Of a DNA stretch of 64,000 nt, positions 17,061-26,220 are shown piece by piece (positions within the stretch are counted from its first letter, which is position 1; each line of letters begins with the position of its first letter). The notes under the pieces were generated by a model that saw nothing but the letters and a program-made list of their open reading frames with translations, was not told the origin of the DNA and did not search any database. This DNA is from Pseudomonas sp. CFBP 13711. Its GTDB lineage: Bacteria > Pseudomonadota > Gammaproteobacteria > Pseudomonadales > Pseudomonadaceae. Position numbers and translations under genes: made by a program. Location of the stretch: positions 392,243 through 456,242 of the forward strand of contig NZ_JACYVI010000003.1 of NCBI RefSeq assembly GCF_014842265.1, read 5' to 3'.

Positions 17061-18398
17061 TCACTTGGCCTGACTGACGCGCCAGACCTTGTTGCCTACA
17101 TCGTCTGCGACCAGCAACGCGCCCTGTTTGTCGAGGATCACGCCGACCGGACGGCCCTGCGCGTCGCCGTCGGCGTTGAGGAAGCCGGTCAGGACGTCCA
17201 CCGGCAGGCCGGTTGGGCGGCCATCCTTGAAGCCGACGAAGACGACTTTGTAGCCGGCCTGGGGATTGCGGTTCCACGAACCGTGCTCGCCGACAAACAC
17301 GCCGTCGGCAAATTTGGCCGGCATGCCGCGCGGGTCGGACCAGGTCAGGCCCAGCGGCGCGACGTGGGTGCCGAGGGCGTAATCCGGGGCGATGGCCTTG
17401 GCGACCATGTCCGGGCGCGGCGGCTGCAAGCGGCTGTCGACGTGTTGGCCGTAGTAGCTCCAGGGCCAGCCGTAGAACGCGCCGTCCTTGACCGAGGTCA
17501 GGTAATCCGGCACCAGGTCGCTGCCGATTTCGTCACGCTCGTTGACCACCGTCCACAGCTCGTTGCTGCCCGGCTTCCAGGCCAGCCCGTTGGGGTTGCG
17601 CAGGCCGCTGGCGAACAGGCGTTTCTGCCCGGTCTTGACGTCAACTTCCCAGACCGCCGCGCGACCTTCTTCGGCTTCCAGACCGTTCTCGCCCACGTTG
17701 CTGTTCGAGCCAACGGTGACGTACAGCTTGGTGCCTTCGCGGTTGGCGATGATGTTCTTGGTCCAGTGGTGATTGATGCCCGCCGGCAGGTCGGTGACTT
17801 TCACCGGCTTGGCGGTGCTTTCGGTCTGGCCGTCGTTGTACGGGACCTTGACCACCGCGTCGGCATTGGCGATGAACAACTCGTTGCCCACCAGCACCAT
17901 GCCGAACGGCGAAGTCAGGCCGCTGATGAACACCTTCTTCATTTCCGCGCGGCCATCGCCGTCGGCATCGCGCAGGATGCTGATGCGGTTGGCGCTCTCG
18001 GCTTCGGCGCCCACCCGGCTCATGACGATCCCGGTGGCGGTGCGCTTGATCCAGGCCATCACGCCCGGCCCGCCGTCCGTCGCACCTTCAGGCTTGGGCG
18101 GCTTGTTGCTCTCGGCCACCAGGATGTCGCCGTTGGGCAGGCTGTACAGCCAGCGCGGGTGATCGAGGTTCTCGGCCAGCGCGCTGACCTTGAAGCCCTC
18201 GGCGGCCTTGGGCGTGTCGGTGCCCTTCCAGCCGATGGCCTTGGACACCTTGACCGTCGGAATCAACGTGCTGTTCGGCTCGGGCAGTTGCGGCTGCGCG
18301 CCTACACCCGCCTGGAACGGCAGCTTGGCGGTCTCGCCGCAGGCACTGAGCATCGCAGCAGTGGTCATCAGCAGTGCAAATCGGTGCATCGCAATCAT
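17061..18398 (-). CDS. PQQ-dependent sugar dehydrogenase / sorbosone dehydrogenase family lipoprotein
   Basis: A 445-residue six-bladed beta-propeller protein of the soluble aldose/sorbosone dehydrogenase family. A lipoprotein signal is present (ALLMTTAAMLSAC, lipobox LSAC at about residues 17-20), so it is probably anchored in the periplasm. Family motifs include HPRWLYSLPNGDILVAESN, GLTSPFGMVLVG, NREGTKLYVTVGSNSN, the RNPNGLAWKPGSNELWTVVN blade and GEHGSWNRNPQAGYKVVFVG. Whether it uses PQQ or which sugar it oxidises is not shown. The start at 18398 has GAGG seven bases upstream; an in-frame ATG at 18389 is also possible. It is monocistronic. Confidence 0.92.
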   Translation of the reverse strand: MIAMHRFALLMTTAAMLSACGETAKLPFQAGVGAQPQLPEPNSTLIPTVKVSKAIGWKGTDTPKAAEGFKVSALAENLDHPRWLYSLPNGDILVAESNKPPKPEGATDGGPGVMAWIKRTATGIVMSRVGAEAESANRISILRDADGDGRAEMKKVFISGLTSPFGMVLVGNELFIANADAVVKVPYNDGQTESTAKPVKVTDLPAGINHHWTKNIIANREGTKLYVTVGSNSNVGENGLEAEEGRAAVWEVDVKTGQKRLFASGLRNPNGLAWKPGSNELWTVVNERDEIGSDLVPDYLTSVKDGAFYGWPWSYYGQHVDSRLQPPRPDMVAKAIAPDYALGTHVAPLGLTWSDPRGMPAKFADGVFVGEHGSWNRNPQAGYKVVFVGFKDGRPTGLPVDVLTGFLNADGDAQGRPVGVILDKQGALLVADDVGNKVWRVSQAK

Positions 18399-18687
18399 CG
18401 TTCAACCTCGCGGCGGCCATCCATGGGCCCATTGTTTTGAGAATTAGAAGCTGGGAGAAGCAAACGCTTCAAGAGACATAAGGCTGACAAGTATCGCCAC
18501 GTCGACCGACAGCAAACAGCTCATGGGACGCAAATCACATTTGCCCTTGGGGCACCAATAAAACGACCACTGCGCGAGGCTCAGGGTTCAATAATCTGCG
18601 CCGACACGTCGCGTACGGGGCCGAGGGGTTAGCCATATCGGCCGATTTTAGCTACGCTGCCCTCCCACCACCCCAGAGCCAGATCCG

Positions 18688-19878
18688 ATGAACCGCCCAG
18701 AGTTTGCTTTGGATGTTGAGGCGATCAGTGCGATCCCTGCCGTGCCCGTCATTCTGAGCATGGTCAAGCACATCACCGGCATGCGCTTCGCGGCGATCGC
18801 CAGGGTCACGGAAAGCAACTGGGTGGCCTGCGCCGTCGATGACTCGATCAATTTCGGCCTCAAGCCGGGCGGCGAGTTGGTGCTGGAATCGACCATCTGC
18901 CATGAGATCAGGCAGCATCAGAAACCCGTGGTCTTCGGCCACGCCAGCGCCGACCCGCAGTTCGCCACCCATCACACGCCCAACATCTACGGGCTGGAAA
19001 GCTACATATCGATCCCCATCGTTCTGGCCGACGGCCGCTTCTTCGGCACGCTGTGCGCGATCGATTCAGTGCCGGCCAATCTGGGCGATCCTGCCATCGT
19101 CAAGACGCTGACCCTGTTCGCGCAGTTGATCGCCATGAGCCTGGACACCCAGGGTCACCTGGAGACCGCCCGCGCCGAGCTGACCGACGCCAACGAACAC
19201 GGCCGGCTGCGCGAACAGTTCATGGCGGTGCTGGGCCACGACCTGCGTACGCCGTTGAGTGCGATCCGCATGAGCGCCGACCTGTTGGCGACCAAAACCG
19301 AAGACAAGCGCTCGCTGGGGCTGGTGGCGGCCATCCGGCAGAGCTCGATCCGCATGGGCGTACTGATCGAGAACGTGCTGGATTTTGCCCGGGGCCGAAT
19401 GGGCGGCGGGATTCCGGTGAAACGCCACATCACCGACGAACTTCCCGAGGTGTTGACAGCGACGGTGGACGAGATCCGCGCGTCGCACCCGCAGGCGAGC
19501 TTCATCGAGGCCATCGACCTCAGCGGCACCGTCTACTGCGACCCGCTGCGCATCAGTCAGTTGCTGTCCAACCTGCTGGGCAACGCCGTCACCCACGGGT
19601 CGCCCACGACGCCGATCCATCTGCACGTCTGGCAGGAATGCGATCAAGTCATCATTTCCGTCATGAATTATGGCGCGCCCATTTCGCCACGGTTGATGCC
19701 GCTGCTGTTCGAGCCCTTCACCCGATCCGAAGCCGGTGGTCGCGGGGAAGGCCTGGGACTAGGGCTGTACATCGCCTCACAGATCGCCACTGCCCATGAC
19801 GGGATCCTGACGGTGAGCTCATCGGCGGAACTGGGCACCTGTTTCATCGCGCGTTTTCCTTCTGAGCCGCCCGCCTGA
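18688..19878 (+). CDS. GAF-domain sensor histidine kinase, orphan
   Basis: A 396-residue cytoplasmic kinase without membrane segments. A GAF domain spans about residues 20-155 (ITGMRFAAIARVTESNW, YISIPIVLADGRFFGTLCAID). The phosphoacceptor His184 lies in FMAVLGHDLRTPLSAI. The ATPase domain follows, with the N box in LLSNLLGNAVTHGS and the G box GRGEGLGLGLYIASQIA. No response regulator gene lies beside it, so its partner is elsewhere. This GAF-HisKA layout resembles light- or ligand-sensing kinases, but there is no bilin-binding Cys motif that I can identify. The next gene, a creatininase homologue, starts 110 bases downstream. Confidence 0.92.
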   Translation: MNRPEFALDVEAISAIPAVPVILSMVKHITGMRFAAIARVTESNWVACAVDDSINFGLKPGGELVLESTICHEIRQHQKPVVFGHASADPQFATHHTPNIYGLESYISIPIVLADGRFFGTLCAIDSVPANLGDPAIVKTLTLFAQLIAMSLDTQGHLETARAELTDANEHGRLREQFMAVLGHDLRTPLSAIRMSADLLATKTEDKRSLGLVAAIRQSSIRMGVLIENVLDFARGRMGGGIPVKRHITDELPEVLTATVDEIRASHPQASFIEAIDLSGTVYCDPLRISQLLSNLLGNAVTHGSPTTPIHLHVWQECDQVIISVMNYGAPISPRLMPLLFEPFTRSEAGGRGEGLGLGLYIASQIATAHDGILTVSSSAELGTCFIARFPSEPPA

Positions 19879-19987
19879 GCGCCGATTGCCGATTTCGGCG
19901 CGGCCACCCGGCGGCGCTGCGCTGCACATTGATTTTTCGCCATCACCCGGTTTTCTGAAGCCCCCTTCCCTGAGGAGAGCACCTGAC

Positions 19988-20737
19988 ATGCTTCTGCACC
20001 AGTCCACGTGGATCGAGATCGAGCAGTTTCTCAAACGCAGCCGCACGATCGTCGTGCCCATCGGCTCGAACGAACAACATGGCCCCACCGGCCTGCTCGG
20101 CACTGACTGGATGTGCCCGCAGATCATCGCCCACGAAGCGCAGAAGAGCGCCGATATCCTGATCGCGCCGACCTTCAATATTGGTATGGCGCAGCACCAT
20201 CTGGGCTTTCCCGGGACGATCTCGCTGCGCCCCTCGACGTTCATCGCCGCCATTGGTGACTGGGCGCGCTCGCTGGCGGGTCATGGCTTCGAAAAAATCC
20301 TCTTCCTCAATGGGCACGGCGGCAACGTCGCGTCGATCGAGGCAGCGTTTTCCGAGCTGTATGCCGAGGCCAGTTTCGCCGGACGGTCTGCCGGCTTTGC
20401 GCTCAAGCTGACCAACTGGTGGGACCTGGAAGGCGTTGGTGAACTCGCCCATCGGCAGTTCCCGGTGGGCCACGGCTCCCACGCGACGCCGTCCGAGATC
20501 GCGGTGACCCAGTGGGCCTACCCGGAGTCGATCAAATCAGCGGACTACTCGCCGCAGATTGCCCCGACCGGTCCGATCCGCGAAGCGAAGGATTTTCGCG
20601 CGCGCTTCCCCGACGGGCGTATGGGCTCTGACCCTGCGCTAGCCACGCCGGAAAAGGGTGGAGAACTGGTGGCGCTGGCCGCCAAAGGGCTGGTGCGCGC
20701 GGTTGACGCGTTCAGTCGCGAACCGGCGCTGCATTGA
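19988..20737 (+). CDS. Creatininase family protein
   Basis: A 249-residue metal-dependent amidohydrolase of the creatininase family. The metal-binding pattern is clear: Glu in PIGSNEQHGPTGLLGTD (residues 20-36, with Glu, His and Asp), a conserved FLNGHGGN near residue 105, and a late Glu in HATPSEIAVTQW. The family includes creatininase, MftE-like peptidases and FAPy deformylase, so the substrate is open. The ATG at 19988 has a good GAGGAG site and begins where family similarity begins. No partner genes for creatine or mycofactocin metabolism are nearby. Confidence 0.9.
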   Translation: MLLHQSTWIEIEQFLKRSRTIVVPIGSNEQHGPTGLLGTDWMCPQIIAHEAQKSADILIAPTFNIGMAQHHLGFPGTISLRPSTFIAAIGDWARSLAGHGFEKILFLNGHGGNVASIEAAFSELYAEASFAGRSAGFALKLTNWWDLEGVGELAHRQFPVGHGSHATPSEIAVTQWAYPESIKSADYSPQIAPTGPIREAKDFRARFPDGRMGSDPALATPEKGGELVALAAKGLVRAVDAFSREPALH

Positions 20738-20901
20738 TATCGCTGCGTTGACGTGGCTTGGCCGTGCGGCAATAGCGCGCGGCGTTGAACTCGTCCGCCA
20801 AACGGCGGCCATAGTGGTATGCGCTTTTTGAAACGGTATGGGACCTGGGGCAGTCTGCAGCGCAACGACCTCGCCCGGTCCCCTTGGCTGACAGGTGATA
20901 T

Positions 20902-21267
20902 GTGAATACGTTTATCCCACTGGACAAAGTTGAAGAAATCGATCTGCAGGATTACCACGAGGTCTGGCTGACCACGTCAGAAACCTGGCCACAAGACCCG
21001 GCGACGGTCCACCGCAAGTGCCTGTGGCGCCAGGATCGCGAGATGACCTCCGATGTGGAAATCGACGGCGTGTACTTTGAAAACCTTCCGCACCTGTGGC
21101 TGCGGGTGGACGACCTTGATGATCAACAGGACATCGACCTGGTCATCGAAAAGCTCAAGACGCGCATTGCCGCACTGAATCTCAAAGGTGAGTTCTATCC
21201 TCCCGAGCTGCCGACAGCGGCGCCTCACAAAGACGAAGACGAAATCAAGAAAGACCTGCGCAGCTAA
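20902..21267 (+). CDS. Hypothetical acidic protein
   Basis: A 121-residue acidic protein beginning with GTG at 20902. Its sequence is rich in Trp, Asp and Glu, with segments such as YHEVWLTTSETWPQD and FENLPHLWLRVDDLDDQQD. Base composition and codon choice fit a real gene, and a hairpin terminator follows 27 bases after the stop. I do not recognise the family. No signal peptide or membrane helix is visible. Confidence 0.72.
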   Translation: MNTFIPLDKVEEIDLQDYHEVWLTTSETWPQDPATVHRKCLWRQDREMTSDVEIDGVYFENLPHLWLRVDDLDDQQDIDLVIEKLKTRIAALNLKGEFYPPELPTAAPHKDEDEIKKDLRS

Positions 21268-21293
21268 TTCGCTTCAACCCTCGCTTCTCCGAC

Positions 21294-21335
21294 GCGCGCC
21301 GTTGCTGATCTTCAGCACGGCGCCGTTTTTGTTTC
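21294..21335 (+). terminator. Terminator hairpin with T-run
   Basis: GCGCCGTTGCTGA pairs with TCAGCACGGCGC around a TCT loop, with one bulge, followed by GTTTTTGTTT. It lies just after the hypothetical gene ending at 21267. Confidence 0.8.
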
Positions 21336-21356
21336 TGCCTGGCGCCTTTCCCGTCA

Positions 21357-21735
21357 GTGACCGGCTTCAGCCGGGAAGAGGCCAGTGTGAACACCCTCGA
21401 TCTTGCAGCGTGGCATCCGACGCCTTCCCGGCTGAAGCCAGTCCTACAAGTGCATGCGATCAGTCAGTAGGACTGGCTTTAGCCGGGAAGAGGGCAGTGT
21501 GAACACCATCAATCTTCCAGCGTGGCATCCGACGCCTTCCCGGCTAAAGCCAGTCCTACGGGAACACGCAATCCGTCAGTGGGACCGGCTTTAGCCGTGA
21601 AGAGGCCAGTGTAAACACCCTCAATTTTGCAGCGTGGCATCTGACGCCTTCCCGGCTAAAGCCAGTCCTACGGGAACACGCAATCCGTCAGTAGGACCGG
21701 CATTAGCCGGGAAGAGGGCCGTGTAAACACCAACC
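21357..21735. repeat. Tandem BIME array, period 112 bp, about 3.3 units
   Basis: Rightward REP cores begin at 21363, 21475, 21587 and 21699, exactly 112 bases apart. Between each pair lie an inverted core and the shared spacer words CAGCGTGGCATC and GACGCCTTCCCGGC. Neighbouring units differ by point changes. No gene. Confidence 0.92.
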
Positions 21736-21790
21736 ATTATTGCACTCTGGGCTAGAATCGCCCGCTCAGACCATCAAGGAGTGAACCCCT

Positions 21791-22156
21791 GTGCAGATGT
21801 CCCCGGCGATACCGCTGATTCGTATTTTTTCCGAAGCCAAGGCGAAAGAGTTCTATGTCGAGTTTCTCGGCTTCAGCCTGGACTGGGAGCACCGCTTTGA
21901 ACCAGATCTGCCGCTGTATGCCCAGGCCCGCCGCGACAATCTGGTCATCCACCTGACCGAACACCATGGCGACGCGACGCCGGGCTCGACGATCTTCGTG
22001 CCGGTCAGCGACATCGCTGAATTGCAGCTCGAACTGCTGGCGAAAAACTACGGCTATTCGCGCCCCGGCATTCAGGACCTCGACTGGGGCAAGGTCATGG
22101 AAATCGCCGATCCGTTCGGCAACCGCCTGCGTTTCTGCGAGGGCTCCGAGGACTGA
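21791..22156 (+). CDS. Glyoxalase/bleomycin-resistance superfamily protein
   Basis: A 121-residue vicinal-oxygen-chelate protein. The pattern PLIRIFSEAKAKEFYVEFLGF opens it, LVIHLTEHHGDATPGS gives a metal-type His/Glu strand, and the C-terminus has the typical DPFGNRLRFCE ending. It resembles bleomycin-resistance-type proteins, which bind rather than cleave, but the function here is unknown. The GTG at 21791 sits nine bases after AAGGAG; an ATG two codons later is possible but badly spaced. Confidence 0.9.
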   Translation: MQMSPAIPLIRIFSEAKAKEFYVEFLGFSLDWEHRFEPDLPLYAQARRDNLVIHLTEHHGDATPGSTIFVPVSDIAELQLELLAKNYGYSRPGIQDLDWGKVMEIADPFGNRLRFCEGSED

Positions 22157-22168
22157 CCTTCGCCGCCG

Positions 22169-23023
22169 TCAGAGGCGGAAATACTGCCCGATCGCCCGCC
22201 GCAGCAGGTCCACCGCGTCATCGCCGTGGGAAGCAGACGAGCGCACGACGATGATGTCGTGGTCGGCGATCAGCGGCAGGCCGTCCAGAATGCGCATGCC
22301 GTCGGTGACCCGGGCGCGGTCGATCACGCTGATCCCCAAGCCTGCTTCGACGCAGGCCTTGACCGCCTGATTGGACGAACTCTCCAGCACGATGCGCATG
22401 CGATGGCCGCTGCGCTTGAGTGACTCGATCATCGCTTGCCGGTACGAGCATTGCGCGGCGTGCACGGCCAGCGGCAATGGGTCCGGTAAATCCCCCGAGT
22501 GATGTGCGGCGCCGACCCACACCGGGGTCGTCGGCATCAGCAGTTGATCGTCCGCACCCAACTGGCCTTCGGGCAGGGCGATGACCGCCACCTGCAGCCG
22601 CCCCCGCCGCACCTGCTCGCGCAAGATGAAGCTGGGCGCGGTCTTCAACTCCAGAACGATATTCGGCCACGCGGCGGTGAAAATCGGCAGCACGTCGCGA
22701 ATCAGGTGCGTGGCGTATTCATCCGGCACGCCAAGGGTGATGCGCCCCGCCAGCTGCGTGCCCTGCAGCTCGGCCAGCGCTTGATCGTGGGTGCTCAGCA
22801 GCGCAGCGGTGGAGCTCAGAAACCGCTTCCCCAGCGGCGTCAGCGAGACCGACTGATTGTCGCGGTTGAGCAGTCGCCCGCCCGCCACCGCTTCCAGCCG
22901 CTGCACGTGCACGCTGACCGCCGCCGGGCTTTTGTGCAGCTGTTCCGCCGCCGCGCTGAACTTGCCAATGCGCGCCACGGCGTGAAAGGTGCGGACCTGT
23001 TCGATATCCAAAATGGCGCTCAT
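22169..23023 (-). CDS. LysR-type transcriptional regulator
   Basis: A 284-residue LysR protein. The DNA-binding part is VRTFHAVARIGKFSAAAEQL through GGRLLNRDNQSVSLTPLG; the effector domain opens with GRITLGVPDEYATHLIRDVL. Ligand-binding-domain features (FILREQVRRGRLQVAVIALPEG) resemble regulators of small-molecule exporters. It is divergent from an EamA permease gene with only 74 bases between start codons, so it very likely controls that gene and itself. Confidence 0.93.
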   Translation of the reverse strand: MSAILDIEQVRTFHAVARIGKFSAAAEQLHKSPAAVSVHVQRLEAVAGGRLLNRDNQSVSLTPLGKRFLSSTAALLSTHDQALAELQGTQLAGRITLGVPDEYATHLIRDVLPIFTAAWPNIVLELKTAPSFILREQVRRGRLQVAVIALPEGQLGADDQLLMPTTPVWVGAAHHSGDLPDPLPLAVHAAQCSYRQAMIESLKRSGHRMRIVLESSSNQAVKACVEAGLGISVIDRARVTDGMRILDGLPLIADHDIIVVRSSASHGDDAVDLLRRAIGQYFRL

Positions 23024-23097
23024 GGTTTACCGATCCCGAAGCACTGCTGTCGTTTATTTTGATTTATTAGATTACGTCGGTTGGGTACGTTGGGTCC

Positions 23098-24027
23098 ATG
23101 AACACTTCAAACGACATGACCAACGTGAGCCTTCCCCTTCCGTCGCGACGCCGGGCAATGCCCTTGCCGCTGCTCGAAGCCGGGCTGGTGATCATCTGGA
23201 GCTCGGGCTTCATCGGCGCGCGCTTCTCCATCGATTTCGCGCCGGCTTCGCTGGTGGTGTTCTGGCGTTGCCTCCTGGTCACGCTGATTCTGTTTCCCTT
23301 CGTCGCCCGGCAACTGCGCCAGACGCCGCCGGCGGTGCTGTTGAAAAACGCCGGCATCGGCCTGCTGGCCATGGCCGGTTATCTGTTCGGCGTGACCGAG
23401 GGGATTGCCCTTGGCGTGCCCGCCGGGCTGGCAGCGCTGTTCGCCGACCTGCTGCCGATCGGCATGGCCGTGCTCGCGGCCGTGGTGCTGCGCCAGCGGT
23501 TGGCCCGCAGCGTATGGATCGGTTTGCTCATCGGCCTGGCGGGCGTAATGCTGGCGACCCACGACGCGCTGGCCTGGGGCAGCGCACCCCCATGGGCCTA
23601 CGCCCTGCCGGTGCTGGGCATGCTGTCGCTGGCGGTCGCCACCCTGTGGCAAAAACATTCACCGGACCCGAAGGCGCTGGGCCTGCTGCCCAACCTGTGG
23701 CTGCAGTGCTTCGTCTCGACCTTCGTGTTTGCCCTCGTTGCGGGACTGCACGGAAGTCTCGCCCCCGTCCCCAATTCAGGCTTCGCGATGAGTGTGCTAT
23801 GGACGTCGGTGTCGACGGTCGGCGGTTACGGGCTGTACTGGATGTGCCTGCGTCGTGCCACGCCAACGCGGGTTGCCAGTGTCCTTTACCTCAGCCCGCC
23901 GCTGACGCTGCTGCTGGCCTGGGCCATGTTCGACGAACCGCTGTCGTGGCTGATGGCCCTGGGCATGGCGGTCTCGGGGGTCGGCATCGGTCTGGTGATA
24001 CGCGGCGAGGCGCGGCAGGCGTTATGA
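23098..24027 (+). CDS. EamA/DMT-superfamily exporter
   Basis: A 309-residue permease with ten hydrophobic helices in two EamA repeats. The first begins LLEAGLVIIWSSGFIGARFS, the motif typical of the RhaT/EamA group. The second begins near WAYALPVLGMLSLAVATLWQ, and the last helix is WLMALGMAVSGVGIGLVIRG. It is probably a metabolite or amino-acid exporter. The adjacent divergent LysR gene suggests induction by the exported compound, as in LysG/LysE-like pairs. The substrate is unknown. Confidence 0.92.
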   Translation: MNTSNDMTNVSLPLPSRRRAMPLPLLEAGLVIIWSSGFIGARFSIDFAPASLVVFWRCLLVTLILFPFVARQLRQTPPAVLLKNAGIGLLAMAGYLFGVTEGIALGVPAGLAALFADLLPIGMAVLAAVVLRQRLARSVWIGLLIGLAGVMLATHDALAWGSAPPWAYALPVLGMLSLAVATLWQKHSPDPKALGLLPNLWLQCFVSTFVFALVAGLHGSLAPVPNSGFAMSVLWTSVSTVGGYGLYWMCLRRATPTRVASVLYLSPPLTLLLAWAMFDEPLSWLMALGMAVSGVGIGLVIRGEARQAL

Positions 24028-24100
24028 AACGGCCGGTCCCGCGCATCGCTCATCACGTTATCGCGACAAATCAAAGCGACAGCTGGCTCGTGGTCGCCCA

Positions 24101-24901
24101 TCAAATCAGCGACTCCAGCCCCCTCAGCAAACCTTTTAAAGTCAGCGCAGCGCGCGCGGCAAGCAGAGTGCCGGCGACATAAGGCAGGGCACTGGAGCCA
24201 GCCTCGTGGCGGATGACAAGTCGCTCGCTTTCTGTCGCGTGGATGCTTTCGACTGCGAGAACATAGGAAGGCAGATACACGCTGTGCAATTGGACTGCAT
24301 GAGTGCCAGAACCGATTGGCACCCCCCTGCCCCCTACCAAGCCTTTCAATTTTTCGAGCGGGATCGTGGTGGGCGCCTGGCGCAGTGCGGAAAGTGCTTC
24401 TGCGAGCTCCCGACCGGTGCCCGTAGGGACGTCTTGTTTACGCGCGCTGGCGTACTCGACAACTTCTACGTCAGCCAGATAGCGCGCCGCTTCGAGCGCG
24501 AAGCGTTTCAACAGCGTGCCGCTGATGGAAAAGTTGCCCGCAGCGACCACACCAACACCGTGCTGCCGGGCCAAAGCATCCAACGCCTGGAGCTCGATTT
24601 CGTCGAGGCCACTGGTCCCGATCACAAGCGCTCTCCCCGCTCTGATGACAGCGGGCGCGTGAGCACGAACACCTTCGGTATTCGTGTAGTCGATGACCAC
24701 ATCCGATGGCAGGTTCAACGCTTCATCGAGCGTACCTACGATGGCAATACCGGTGGGGGGTAAACCGAGAGCAGTACCCATGTCTTCACCGGCACGGCTG
24801 CGAGAGACACCTGCCACTACCTCAACGCCAGGCGTTTTGATTGCTTCACGAAAAATAGCTTGCCCGACCCAACCAGTCACTCCAGCAATAACGATTTTCA
24901 C
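24101..24901 (-). CDS. DapB-like dihydrodipicolinate-reductase fold protein lacking the catalytic His pair
   Basis: A 266-residue protein with DapB architecture: an N-terminal Rossmann domain (VKIVIAGVTGWVGQAIF, with G-x-x-G-x-x-G) and a C-terminal substrate domain. In true DapB the active site reads E-G-H-H-R-H-K-x-D-A-P-S-G-T. Here the aligned residues 149-162 read EYASARKQDVPTGT. Lys155, Asp157, Pro159 and Gly161-Thr162 are kept, but both histidines are replaced by Ala151 and Ser152. It is therefore probably not the lysine-pathway reductase. The GTG start at 24901 has GGA nine bases upstream; a longer in-frame start at 24946 is less likely. It is divergent from a LysR gene 183 bases away. 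Confidence 0.85.
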   Translation of the reverse strand: MKIVIAGVTGWVGQAIFREAIKTPGVEVVAGVSRSRAGEDMGTALGLPPTGIAIVGTLDEALNLPSDVVIDYTNTEGVRAHAPAVIRAGRALVIGTSGLDEIELQALDALARQHGVGVVAAGNFSISGTLLKRFALEAARYLADVEVVEYASARKQDVPTGTGRELAEALSALRQAPTTIPLEKLKGLVGGRGVPIGSGTHAVQLHSVYLPSYVLAVESIHATESERLVIRHEAGSSALPYVAGTLLAARAALTLKGLLRGLESLI

Positions 24902-25084
24902 AGGTCCATTCCTTTTTTTGCGCACAACACTTCTAAGGCTAGCCATGAGGCAGCATTCGGTTCCAGGCCGCTAAAGTGCCTGGGTCATCATCGGCAACAA
25001 TGGCGACGCACCGAAGATTAGAGCGCTGGTTAAGAAGGAAAAAGCGCTGTAGCGTTCGAGCATCTGTAACGGGTGGTTAGGAAT

Positions 25085-25981
25085 ATGAACAAATTGCAGT
25101 CGATGCAGGTGCTGCTTGAGGTGGTAGACGCGGGCAACTTCAGTGCCGCCGCTCGCCGTCTGGGTCTGTCTGCGGTCATGGTGGGAAAGCACGTACGGCA
25201 GTTGGAGGAGTTACTCGGCATGCGATTGCTGGAACGAAGCACTCGCAGCCAACGCTTGACCCAGGCGGGCAAGGTGTATTGCGAGACAGCTCGCGGGGTA
25301 CTCAACCAGATTAAACTGGCCGAAAACACCATTGAATCCATGCACGCGAATCCGCGAGGCATGATCCGCATCAGCGCGCCACACAGCGTGGGAGCCACAT
25401 GGATTGCTCCGTTGGTTACCCGCTATCTACGCCTCTATCCCGCCGTGAAAATCGAACTCATTCTGAGCAACGCTTATGTGAACCTGATCGATGACCAATT
25501 TGACTTAGTCGTTCGGGTAGGGACGCTGGCCGATTCAGAGCTGGTCGCACGCCGGCTTCCGCCCTACCAAATGGTGATCTGCGGAGCGCCGGACTACTTG
25601 TTGCAACGGGGCACGCCGCAGGTCCCCCGCGACCTGGAGCGCCACTCGTGTCTTGGACACTTGTCTGTCTATGGCTGTATTCAATGGCCGTTACACAACG
25701 CTGACGGCTACTGCTGGACGGGAGATGGATGCTTTGCTTCCAACGACAGTCATGCTCTGCGTCAGGCCGCAGTGGGCGGCGCAGGTCTGATACTGCAGCC
25801 CGAACTATCAGTGATCAATGATTTATCCACCGGCCGTTTGGTGGAAGTGCTACGCGATCATCGCCCAACGCCGCTGCAGGTCCACCTGCTCTACCTCCCT
25901 GCGCGTAAAGAACACAAGGGATTTTCCAACTTGGTGGACTTCATTCTTGCCCTGACCCACAGGACCGGAAAATACGATTAG
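25085..25981 (+). CDS. LysR-type transcriptional regulator
   Basis: A 298-residue LysR protein with the N-terminal helix-turn-helix (VLLEVVDAGNFSAAARRLGL) and RLLERSTRSQRLTQAG, then an effector domain opening GMIRISAPHSVGATWIAPLV. This is the CrgA/DsdC-like branch whose members often act on adjacent dehydrogenases. The ATG at 25085 follows AGGA; a GTG four codons earlier is the alternative. It is divergent from the DapB-like gene, the likely target. Codon use of the pair looks somewhat less GC-biased than its neighbours. Confidence 0.92.
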   Translation: MNKLQSMQVLLEVVDAGNFSAAARRLGLSAVMVGKHVRQLEELLGMRLLERSTRSQRLTQAGKVYCETARGVLNQIKLAENTIESMHANPRGMIRISAPHSVGATWIAPLVTRYLRLYPAVKIELILSNAYVNLIDDQFDLVVRVGTLADSELVARRLPPYQMVICGAPDYLLQRGTPQVPRDLERHSCLGHLSVYGCIQWPLHNADGYCWTGDGCFASNDSHALRQAAVGGAGLILQPELSVINDLSTGRLVEVLRDHRPTPLQVHLLYLPARKEHKGFSNLVDFILALTHRTGKYD

Positions 25982-26220
25982 CGCCTCCCGGAAAAGCGAC
26001 GTTCGTCCCGCGCTGAATCGATAGGGCCTGGCACTGACTTGCGGCGCCTGTAGCCCTGACGATCTTCAGGCCACCCAACGGCGCGTGACCTCCAAGCGTT
26101 GGAATGCTGGGCCAATGCAGCCGTTTGTCACCCATAGCGTCGTTTTCGCCAAGACAACTGTCTCAAGTGGGTGATACGGGTGTGCGCCGCACACCCCACC
26201 TTCTACTGGAGCGCATCCCC

